Source of the DNA: Chloroflexota bacterium
GTDB lineage: Bacteria; Chloroflexota; Anaerolineae; Anaerolineales; Villigracilaceae
Direction of reading: 5' to 3'
Length of the DNA stretch: 43,751 nt
Assembly (NCBI GenBank): GCA_029782225.1
Contig: JAKOVF010000334.1
Location: forward strand, 1-43,751
Of the stretch, positions 7,657-17,200 are shown piece after piece (positions within the stretch are counted from its first letter, which is position 1; the number at the start of each line of letters is the position of its first letter). The notes beneath the pieces are model-generated. The model worked only from the letters and a program-made list of their open reading frames with translations, had not been told where the DNA came from and searched no databases. Position numbers and translations under genes: made by a program.

Positions 7657-8880
7657 ATGAACATTGCATTTTTTACGAACTACTATCATCCGGTCGTGAA
7701 TGGTGTTGTCCGCTCGGTGGCAGCCTTTCGCAACGCGCTCATCAAGCAGGGACATCATGTCTTTGTGTTCGCTCAGTCAGACGGTACCTATGCAGATGAA
7801 GAACAGTTCATCTTCCGCTACCCAAGCCTGACGCTGCCGTTGCCCGGCGATATCCCGGCTGTGATTCCCATTTCATCATTTGTTGACCAGCTGCTGCCCT
7901 CGCTCAAGCTGGATGTGATCCATGCTCACCATCCGATCCTGCTCGGACAGACAGCGGCGAACAAGGCCGCGGACATGAATTTGCCACTGGTCTTCACATT
8001 CCATACGCAGTACTGGGAATACACTCACTATGTGCCCTTCCCTCAGGAGGTGGTGCAGGAATTCCTAAAGAATGCAGTTCATACCTGGTTGAGAAGTTAT
8101 CTTTCCAAATGCCAGCATGTTGTCATTCCTTCCGAGAGCATTAAGGAATACCTTGTCAATGAATATGGCTTACAGGATGGATATACTGTGATTCCCACCG
8201 GCACGGAATTGGAGCCGTTCCAGGATGCGGACGGGGATGCATTGCGCAGGCAAATGGGCTGGCAAAACGATAAGGTCATTGTTTCGATCGGGCGGCTGGC
8301 TGCGGAAAAAAATTGGGAGACTCTGGTTCAGGCAGTTGCTCAGATCTGTCAGAGTCATCCCGATGTGCGGCTGGTGTTGATCGGTGACGGCCCGGCCAAA
8401 CAATCGCTCGAAACTCTGGCAGCGGAACTGGGAATCGCAGAACGCGTGACCTTGACCGGCGCTCTCTCGTTTACCGATGTGCCAGCTTATATGCGCGCAG
8501 CGGACCTTTTTGGCTTTGCTTCTGTCACCGAGACACAGGGACTCGTCACCCTGGAGGCAATGGCTGCGGGCCTGCCAATTGTCGCCGTGGATGGAAGCGG
8601 TACACGCGATATTGTGCAGGATGGGGAACAGGGTATTCTGGTCGAGAATGATGCATCTGCTTTAGCCGCCGCGATGGATAAAGTGCTTTCTGATCCCAGG
8701 CAGATGAGACGCTTCGCCTCCCGGGCGCTAAAAAAATCGCGGGAGTTTGATATCAATCACCTGGCGAAGCAATTGAGCAAAGTGTATGAGCAAGCGATAC
8801 TTGATAAGAAGGAAGAGCGGACTGTCACACTAAGGGATAAGGCAAAGGAAGAAGAAAGCACCTATCCATCGGGGAGTTGA
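7657..8880 (+). CDS. Family 4 glycosyltransferase (GT-B fold)
   Basis: 407-aa retaining glycosyltransferase of the GT4 family, close in style to alpha-mannosyl/glucosyl diacylglycerol synthases (MgtA/UgtP-like). Seen: an N-terminal glycine-containing loop FFTNYYHPVVNGVVRSV (acceptor side), HAHHPILLGQTA, FTFHTQYWEYTHYVP, then a C-terminal donor domain with SIGRLAAEKNWETL, VRLVLIGDGPAK and the E-x7-E nucleotide-sugar motif ETQGLVTLE (about residues 292-300), followed by EAMAAGLPIVAVDGSGTRDIV. I chose ATG 7657 because the family begins MNIAFF; GTG 7651 is an alternative overlapping the previous stop. The last 20 residues are charged. Likely acts on a lipid at the membrane inner face, with the two genes before it in the same operon. 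Confidence 0.9.
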   Translation: MNIAFFTNYYHPVVNGVVRSVAAFRNALIKQGHHVFVFAQSDGTYADEEQFIFRYPSLTLPLPGDIPAVIPISSFVDQLLPSLKLDVIHAHHPILLGQTAANKAADMNLPLVFTFHTQYWEYTHYVPFPQEVVQEFLKNAVHTWLRSYLSKCQHVVIPSESIKEYLVNEYGLQDGYTVIPTGTELEPFQDADGDALRRQMGWQNDKVIVSIGRLAAEKNWETLVQAVAQICQSHPDVRLVLIGDGPAKQSLETLAAELGIAERVTLTGALSFTDVPAYMRAADLFGFASVTETQGLVTLEAMAAGLPIVAVDGSGTRDIVQDGEQGILVENDASALAAAMDKVLSDPRQMRRFASRALKKSREFDINHLAKQLSKVYEQAILDKKEERTVTLRDKAKEEESTYPSGS

Positions 8881-8899
8881 CCTTACCCTATCGATCTCC

Positions 8900-8942
8900 A
8901 AAAAAAGAACCTCCCTCGAGCAAAAAGCCAAACTCGAGGGAG
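8900..8942 (-). terminator. Intrinsic terminator of the multicopper oxidase gene
   Basis: CTCCCTCGAG (8911-8920) and CTCGAGGGAG (8933-8942) form a perfect 10-bp stem. The A-run at 8900-8906 becomes a U-run after the stem on the minus-strand transcript, so it ends the gene that stops at 8972. It may also act, less well, on the plus-strand glycosyltransferase transcript, whose stop is at 8880. Confidence 0.85.
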
Positions 8943-8971
8943 AATTAAAGGTCTTGCATCTACGTCATTGA

Positions 8972-11023
8972 CTACGTGATAATCAGCGGCCGCATCATGT
9001 CGTGCTCTTCGTGCTCGAGAATGTGACAGTGCCACACGTACTCGTGACCGCCGGTGCGCGGGCTGGATGGAACTTTGAAGGGAACACTGGGTAGATCGAA
9101 CTTCATAATGACGGTCGCAACCTCACCGGGATTGATCTTGACCGTCTCTTTCCAGCCGAGTTCTGTAGGCTCAGGTCCCCGAGCCGGACCAATATAGCTG
9201 GGTGTGCCATTATAGATTGCGGCATCGAATGGCTGCCGCGAGAGGATCTGGACATTCACAAGGTGGAAATGGATGGGATGCGTATCTCCGGTCAGATTGG
9301 CGATCTGCCAGACTTCCAGGGCGCCCGCCCGCGGCGTCTCTGTCGCTTCATCCCCATAGCCTCGCCCATAAAACCCGCTTCCAGCCACTGGCTCAACATT
9401 TGTCCCTTGCATCTGGATCAGGCGGCCAAAGCCATCAAAGTCCTCGTTTAGTGTCAACTGGCGGACCTTCACGCGTCGCGGTAGTTTTTGTGGTTTTCTG
9501 CTCCACAATCCAACATGGGATGCTGCGATCTCCGCCAGAGGGTTGAGTGAAAGGGGTGTTTCTGTGGTAATCCGGAGAGGCGGGTCGGCCGGTCCGGTGA
9601 TCCCCCTGGCAACGTCGAACCGCAGGATCGTGCGGGCATCCGGTCCCTGATCCTCGCCGCTCTCGAAGGGAGAATCGCCCATGGGGAAGGGTGCAGGTGC
9701 ATCATTGTACAGGATGAGACTCTTTCCTTCAAAGCCCTTGAAATCGATGATGATGTCCCAGCGTTCCGCGGGGGCAGTGATCAGGCTCCCACCGAGTGTA
9801 ATCGGGCTGAAGGGAACGCCTGATGGAACTGACACGGGCCTTGTCAGGAAGCCACCCTCCGTGCCGATCACGAAAAAGTTCGGTCCCGGTTGAGTCTTAT
9901 CAGGCAGGCCGGCACTGTTACATACATAAAGCTGCAGGTTCAGGAAGCGCGCCTGACAGGCGTTGAGCACGCGGAGTCGGTAACGGCGCGGCTCGACCGG
10001 CGCATAGGGAAACACTACACCGTTAGCCAGCAGCGTATCACCAAACATTTCCGGTACGCACGAGAGATTCGGGTCGAATCCGGCAGGCGGCCAGCCGGGC
10101 CCCGGTTCACCATCGTACTCGTGTGGATACCAGAGGCTGCCGGGCGTCTTGGGCACAGGCAAATCTAACCAGCCCGGATCTGCTGCGGCAATGTCCTCAC
10201 CCACGAACACTTTATCCTGAATAACAAGCGGAATCTCGCGCCCGCCGTTTTCAATGAAATCTGGCAGGCCAAGGTTGCGCAGATGCCCCTCAAAGGCATC
10301 GCGGATAATGTATCCGCTGGCGATCCCCGCATAGGCATTGAGGCGCGTAATGCCGACCGCATGATCATGGTACCAGATGAAGCGGGCACTCTGTCTGTTG
10401 GGATAATAGTGCTCGGCCTGGCCCGGCAGCAGGTCACGGTTCAGGCTCTTATACATATCCATTGAAACGCTTTCGCCGTAGTTGCCATCTTTGTCAAACC
10501 AGGCAAAGGGACCGCCGTCACTGATCCAGGGGACTTCGCCGCCGTGGATGTGCGTTGCCGCGCGGTTATGACCAAGGTCGGCCCCCATGAGCGTGTCATC
10601 CACAGGTAGAGGATGATCGCCCTCCAGGTTATTCTGGAAAGTAATTTGTACTGGTCTGCCTCGTTGTGCGACGATGATGCCGCCCAGATGTCGCTGGCCA
10701 ACATCCCCGCCCAGATTCTGCCGTGAATGATAACCTCGCAGGGTCGTGGGGCCGAGAGCGGGATGTAATTGATCGGTATATTGATTGATGTCAATGGTGT
10801 AGTGCTGTGCAATCGTGTGTCCCCAGCGCCGTTTGCCATCCGGTACCGCTACCGGAATTCCGCCCGGATCGAGTGGATAAACCCCACGAAGCGGCTGGAT
10901 GAACTTCTTCAAGCTGGAAGACTGGTAGGCACGAGCACGGAGCATGAACCTGGCGCGCGTCGCCGCATAGAGAGCGGCGATCCCTGCACCGGTCAGTTTG
11001 AGAAAATCTCGCCTTGTTAACAT
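8972..11023 (-). CDS. Tat-exported multicopper oxidase (laccase/bilirubin oxidase-like)
   Basis: 683-aa three-domain multicopper oxidase that would couple one-electron oxidation of a substrate to reduction of O2 to water outside the cell. N-terminus TRRDFLKLTGAG is a Tat signal followed by a hydrophobic segment. The four copper motifs are in order: HIHGG (about residue 161), WYHDHAVGITR (about 216), HPIHFHLVNVQ (about 582) and HCHILEHEEHDMM (about 663), with the Type 1 copper Cys-His-His and a Met axial ligand. So both the Type 1 site and the trinuclear cluster appear complete. I chose ATG 11023, with GGAGG 6 bases upstream, over an earlier in-frame codon at 11053 because the Tat motif follows directly. 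It lies downstream of the giant oxidase in the same direction. The substrate cannot be told. Confidence 0.93.
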   Translation of the reverse strand: MLTRRDFLKLTGAGIAALYAATRARFMLRARAYQSSSLKKFIQPLRGVYPLDPGGIPVAVPDGKRRWGHTIAQHYTIDINQYTDQLHPALGPTTLRGYHSRQNLGGDVGQRHLGGIIVAQRGRPVQITFQNNLEGDHPLPVDDTLMGADLGHNRAATHIHGGEVPWISDGGPFAWFDKDGNYGESVSMDMYKSLNRDLLPGQAEHYYPNRQSARFIWYHDHAVGITRLNAYAGIASGYIIRDAFEGHLRNLGLPDFIENGGREIPLVIQDKVFVGEDIAAADPGWLDLPVPKTPGSLWYPHEYDGEPGPGWPPAGFDPNLSCVPEMFGDTLLANGVVFPYAPVEPRRYRLRVLNACQARFLNLQLYVCNSAGLPDKTQPGPNFFVIGTEGGFLTRPVSVPSGVPFSPITLGGSLITAPAERWDIIIDFKGFEGKSLILYNDAPAPFPMGDSPFESGEDQGPDARTILRFDVARGITGPADPPLRITTETPLSLNPLAEIAASHVGLWSRKPQKLPRRVKVRQLTLNEDFDGFGRLIQMQGTNVEPVAGSGFYGRGYGDEATETPRAGALEVWQIANLTGDTHPIHFHLVNVQILSRQPFDAAIYNGTPSYIGPARGPEPTELGWKETVKINPGEVATVIMKFDLPSVPFKVPSSPRTGGHEYVWHCHILEHEEHDMMRPLIIT

Positions 11024-11172
11024 TGCTGCCTCCATTTGGAAGATATGGACCATCTTCTGCAGGCACCGCTAATTTTGAACAGATCGAGAGATCAGATGAA
11101 AAAGTTCTTCGAATGAAGATCGTTTTCTAAATCTTCTGTCACATCACAGGCTTCTGAGAGCTTTCTGAGACT

Positions 11173-11203
11173 GCTCCGGGGGGCGAAGCCTGCCCCCCGG
11201 AGC
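11173..11203 (-). terminator. Strong GC hairpin after the giant oxidase gene (probable terminator or processing site)
   Basis: GCTCCGGGGGGC (11173-11184) and GCCCCCCGGAGC (11192-11203) pair perfectly over 12 bp with a 7-base loop. On the minus strand it lies about 63 bp after the stop of the giant oxidase gene and about 150 bp before the next oxidase gene. No clear U-run follows it, so it may terminate inefficiently, or stabilise the upstream mRNA so the two genes are expressed at different levels. A second, weaker stem (TCTGGGC 11226-11232 with GCCCAGA 11250-11256) lies between it and the stop. Confidence 0.55.
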
Positions 11204-11266
11204 GCTGAACTTATTTCTAAAGGGATCTGGGCGTCAACCAGAGGCTGAGGCCCAGACTGTATCAGA

Positions 11267-14200
11267 CTATGGTGTCACGATTGGCGAGGGCAAGAAGACC
11301 ACCCACGCAGAAGCGCCAGTAATATTGTTTACGGCCTGAATGCGGTAATAGTACGTCCGGTTCCGAGCGGTGCTTTGCTGGAATGTTACAGAGTTGGCGG
11401 CGACGTTGTAAGTGTTCACGGTTGTGAATGCCGCGCTCGTGGAACGCTGGATGCGGAAGCTGGTCTCGTTGGTGGCATTGTCTGTCCAGGTCAGAGTGAC
11501 CCGGTCAGTCGTGCCATTGCGGACCACTGTAACCGCTGCATTGGACGGAGCGGCCGGAACAGCGATGTTTATTACAGCACTCGTGTTCGAGTAGGCCGAC
11601 GAGCCTAGAGCGTTGACGGCCTTCACTCGATAGCTATAGTTGTTGCCGACCACCACAGAGGCATCGGTATAGGTCACATTGCCTGTACCAGTCCGTGCTG
11701 CAACGGTCGCGATCTGGTTGAATGCTCCTCCGTTATCGGAGCGTTCGACTATGAAGTTGGCCTCATTGGTGGCGTTGTCCCGGAAGGTCAGGCGGATTCT
11801 CAGCGGGTTGCCCAACAGGGTCGCCGTCAGGTTGGAGGGAGCGGCAGGACCGCTTCCAATCGTCACATTGACCGTGTTCGAGTAAGCGGATGAGCCTCCA
11901 GCGTTGACAGCCTTCACCCGGTAGGCGTAGGTGTTGCCAGATACAGCGGTGCTATCTGTGTACGTTACGCCGCCTGTGCCAGCGAGAGCGGGGAGGTTGG
12001 CGAGCACAGTGAAAGCTCCACCATTTGCAGAACGCTCCACCACGAAGCCAGTCTCATTGGTAGCGTTATCTGTGAAGGTGAGTCGGACCCTGGTCGGGAA
12101 GGCAAGGACTGAGGCGGCCAGGTTGGATGGAGCGGCCGGGCCGAGGGCGGGCACGTTCACGCTGGCGGTGTTCGAGTAGGCTGACGGGCCAGCTGCATTG
12201 GTAGCCATCACACGGTAGTCATAGGTATTGCCAGCGGTGACAGCAGTGTCGATGTAGCTGACGGTGTTGGCTGGGAGCGCCGGGAAGGCCACGAAGGCTC
12301 CGCCATTGACCGACCGCTCGACCACGAAGCTGGTCTCGTTACTGGCATTATCTGTCCATGCCAGGGCGATCTGCGGACCAGCCTGCAGGTTTGCGGTTAA
12401 GACGGAGGGAGCAGCGGGCGGAAGGTCCGGTGTGGTGACCTGTGCGACGTTAGAGTAACCGGAGTTTCCTCCCCTGTTGTAGGCGTACACACGATAGGCA
12501 TAAGTGGTGTTGGGGGAAGCCGTTGCATCCGTATAGGAGTTGGCATTTACACCGAGACCGTCAATCGCTGAGAAGGTGCCGGGCACGCCGTTCGTGACCA
12601 GGGCGCGTTCAACGGTGTAGCCAAGCTCGTTTGTGGCATTGTCCGTCCATGTCAGGCTCACGTGGGTCTGATCGACTGCTGTGGCTGCAAGGTTGGTTGG
12701 ATCCGCCGGAGGCAGGGCTGTGACCAGCAGGATATTCGACTGTGAGTTGCCCGCCTTGTTGAAGGCTGTGACACGGTAGTCGTAGTTGTAGGCGGGATCC
12801 GCGGTCAGGTCGGTGTAGGTGGTGACGTTCGCCAGAGCTGTAGCGATGACCTGGAAGGCGCCAGGGTTACCATTGATATCGAGCAAGGCGCGTTCGATCT
12901 TGAAGCCGATCTCGTTCTTGGGGCTGCCCCAGGTGGCGGGATTCCGGTAGTCCACCGGCGTGCCATCCGTCCAGTTCAGGATGACGCTGCCCCGAGTGAA
13001 CGTAAGCACAGGGGCGTCCGGAAGTCCGTTGGCTACGTGGACCGACACGGGCCGCATCATATCCATTTCTTCATGGCTCAGGATATGGCAGTGGAAAACG
13101 TACTCCCAGCCGAAGTCTACGACCTGATTGATGATCGGCGGGATGGGGTTGCCGGCAGCATCGGTGTTGTTGAACCCGGCCTCGATCCCGTTCGGACCGT
13201 TCTGTGAGCCGCGTGCGCCGATCGGCATCATGGGGTTGAGCGGGCGCTTGCTATCCGGGATTGCGAAGGGCAGCACCGGGACAATAGGACGCACTGCCAC
13301 GATCGTGTCTTCGAGCGGGCTGATGCGGACAGTATCTTTCCAGCCTAGCTCATTGGGATCGGGCGGCATGACGATATTGTCCCACGTCACACGGTTGAGC
13401 ACCTGTACATCGAAGAGATGCCAGTGGATCGGGTGCGTATCCACGCCATTATGGGTGATCTTCCAGATCTGGGTCCCATCGGCCGCGGACGAAATCGGTG
13501 CGACATGCAGGCTGCTTGGCAGGGCGGTCGAATCAAGCAGTTCCGTCGCCGGGTTGACGTATGGATACAGGATGATGTTTTGCGTCAGAGGTGTGGCGCC
13601 TGGCGCTTCAAGGCCGAGGTTGGCCGTCATGCGTCCCCATTCGTCGAAGTTGGCCGAGTTCATCTCATCGTGAATGGCCTTCGGCTCGAATGGGATTTGC
13701 ATCTTGCTGTTGGGAGCCGCGAGCGTATTGAAGCCGAATTTGTCGGTCGGCTGTGAGCCCTCGGCGATGCGGGCGTAGCCATCGCACTTGGCGGATGGAT
13801 TGCTGGGGCTATTGCACCAGCCGCTGGCAACAAAGTTGGTGCCATAGGCGCTGTTGTAGGCGGCCTGACCAACGATGATCGGGTCTGAGCCAGCTTCAAA
13901 GACGCCCGCAGGATTGCCATTGGCATCCAGATGATGAGCGAAGGCGGCCATCAGAGTGCCCATGCGGTCGGCTGTGGTGTTCGGGCGATCAAAGGCGACA
14001 GCCGGAGCTGCGGTGGAGACTTTGACCTGCATGATGGTGCGGGTGTTCGGGCCGTAGCCGGGCAGGGTGCTCGGAGCGCAGGCGGGAGAGAGGTCCGGAT
14101 CGCCCGTGTAATAGTCATAGCAGGCGACGCGGGCAGGGAAGGCGGCCGGGGCATCGTTGTACAGAATGAGTGTCTTGCCGCGGTATTGCGAGAAGTCCAC

Positions 14201-17200
14201 GATCACATCGGCGCGTTCAGCGGGTGCGAGCAGCAGGGAGTGCTGGTCGACGTTACCGACATCGAAGCGGGTGGGATCGGTGATCCAGGTGATCGGCTGA
14301 TTGGGGATGACGACCGGCGTGGGCAGGAAGCCGCCCTCGGTGCCGATCTGGATCCAGCTTGGACCGGCCGGGCTCTTGGTGGTATCGGGCGTCGGGAAGA
14401 CATTCGGGTCGGTCTGGGCAGCCGCGACTTCAGAAGCCTTGAGAGCCACTTCGCTGAGGGTGCCAGTGGTGGGATCAGCCACGTACCACTGGAGGTTCCA
14501 GAAGCGGTCGTTGGCTGCGTTCAGGATGCGGAAGCGATAGGCCTTCGGGTCAACATTAGTAGTCGGATAAGCCGTACCATTGACGATCGGAGTATCGTTG
14601 AAGGCTTCCATGCCAACCGAGAGATTGGTCGTCGATGGGATCAACGGAGGCTCACAGAATGGATCGCTCTGATACTGCCAGGTGGTCGGGTCATTGAGAT
14701 CGCATGGCACTGCCAGAGGCGTCGACCAGTCATCGGCCGTACCACGGATGCCATCGGGGCCATTGGGATCCATGTTGTAGTAGGGGTTGGCAATCGGCTG
14801 ATACTTGGCATCCTTTGCCGGAGGCCAGAACCAGGGGCCGTACATCCAGCGTCCGAATGAGCTCATGCCGGAGGGATCGTTCGGGTTCTGAGCAGGCATG
14901 TAGACGTGAGGCGCCCAGAGGCTGCCTTCACCGCCCCAGCGGCTCGCATCCCAGGTGGGATCCTGAGCAGCGATATTCTTGGAGACAAAGGTCTTATCCT
15001 GAATGATCAATGGAGTGCCGATGCCAAGGCCTTCAAGAGCGCCTCCCGTACCAAGCAGTTGTTGCTCCATCGGGTCGGTGAGTACATATGCAGCGGCTTC
15101 GCCGGCATACACGTTCAGGCGGGTGATGCCCCACGCATGATCGTGATAGAACATCAGGCGGGCGCTTTGCTGATTGGTGTAGAAGAAGGTGATCGCACCG
15201 GGGCCGGGATCGGGCATGTCCGGCACGTTGCTGACGCTGACGCCCTGCGGGTAGTCAGTGTTCTCGCCGGCCGGTGTGGTCCACTGGTGCGGTGTGCCGT
15301 CGCTGATCCAGGGGGTGATGCCGCCGTGCAGGTGTAGGGTAGCACGGTTCTCCGAGTAGCAGTCCGGCATCTTCTGGCCGGGCATACCACACATCGGGTT
15401 GCGAACTCCATCGGTGACGCTGCCCAAATCTGGTGCCATCTCCATCGGCACACCGTTTGCATCGAGCGTCATCATGTTCGGGCCTGCACCTGCACCCATG
15501 ACTGTAGTGTCGACCGGCAGGAAGAGATTCCCATCAACGCCGGTGGGGAGAAGGTTGCGGAACAGAATCCGGACCGGCTTGTCCTTTGTGGCGACGATCG
15601 CCGGGCCGAGATAATGAGGATTATCCACGCCCAGAGCTTGCGTGCCATCAGGCAGGAGAGCCGGAACTTTCGAGCCATTGAGGAGTTCATTCGTCAGAGG
15701 CTTTTGCGCGCCTGGCACAACGCTCGTGGAAAGTTGAACATAGCCGCGGAGCAATGTGGGCGGCAGGTCGCGGTGGAACTTCATGCTGTACTGAACCACT
15801 GCGATCTCGTAGTAATCGGTGCCGGGGTAGGTTGTCGTATCGGGAACGGCCACCGGGATATATTGACCAAGATCATTTGCAGCCGTGGGTCCAAGGCCAG
15901 GCAGCGTATCAACGAATTTCTTGATGCCCGGGGTCAGGTAACCTGCGCCGGGGGCCGTCACGGTGATGGATGTGACCGCGCCACGGACGGAGACTGTGGC
16001 AACTGCACTGGCGCCGAGGTCAGCTGTGCCTCCATCGAGAATTGACACAGTGGGGGCGGAGTCATAGCCCTGACCGCCGGAGGTCACATCGATCTGGTTG
16101 ATGCCAATCGTTGCAGCGACTGTCGCTGAGACGCCGGGTGTTGTCTGAGATCCGTTGGGTAACTGACCGATAGCTCCATCCCAGATGTTGACCGTTGGAG
16201 CGGAGGTGTACCCCGAGCCAGGATTTGTCACGTCAACTGCAATCACAGCTCCGTTGGCGTCCATGGTCGCCAAACCGGTTGCCTGGATACCGCCGGGCAG
16301 TTGAGGCAGTGAGAATTCAACGAGCGGCTGGATCGTATAGCCGGATCCACCGTCAGCAATTGTCACATTGTCAACGAAACCACTGGCGACGGCTGTGGCT
16401 TCGTTACCAGGAGTCGGATTGCCACCGCTCAGGGTGACTACCGGAGTGGTAAAGCCAAAACCAGATTCAGCGACTGAGATGCTTGAGATCACACCGACTG
16501 AGATCTGGGCCGTTGCGCTGGCGAGGGCGGTGGGCGTGACGCCAGCCGACGTGATGGTGACATTCGGTGCGGTGAGATAACCGCTGCCTGGGCTGGTGAC
16601 GTTAACGGCACTGATGCCGCCGGTCTTCGGATCGACAACAGCTGCTGCCTCCGCGCCAGTGCCGGGGTCAACGACCGACGGGGTCACTGTGGCTGCGAAG
16701 GAGTAAATGCGATCCTGCGAATAGAAGGGGTAGCCTGGGTCCGTGCCGACTGTGATCGTGTCGCCTTGAGCTGGCGCGAGAGTGGTCGCAAGGGTGGTGT
16801 CGGCGGTTGCAGGATAGCTCAGAATATCTGAGCCGCCGCCCACGTCCACCGGGATGCCCTGTCCATAGAAGCCGAGCACATCACCTGCTTGAACGGCAAA
16901 CGCCGGTGAAACTGCATACGTCGCCACTTCAGATACACTCGGGTTGGACAGCGCCGGGACAGCGAGTTCGCCGCTATCATAAACAACCTGATATTGGCTG
17001 GCTGTTCCCGTGGGGCGGAGCACATAGGCATGGAACAGGCCACCAGCGGATGGTGTGGGACTGCTCCCCGCTGTTGCCTGGTTCCAGCTCTGGAAGTTAC
17101 TCAGCGTGCCGTTGGGCAATACAGCGTTGGGCATCACAACGAAAACGTTGCCGAGCGTGCCTGGTGCTGTCGCATAGTCGGTAGCATTGCCGCGGTCAAC

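Noticed and set aside
13931..14860. 309-aa plus-strand ORF inside the giant oxidase
   Set aside because: Antisense to the oxidase frame with Gly/Arg/Val-rich low-information sequence and no ribosome-binding site; a shadow.
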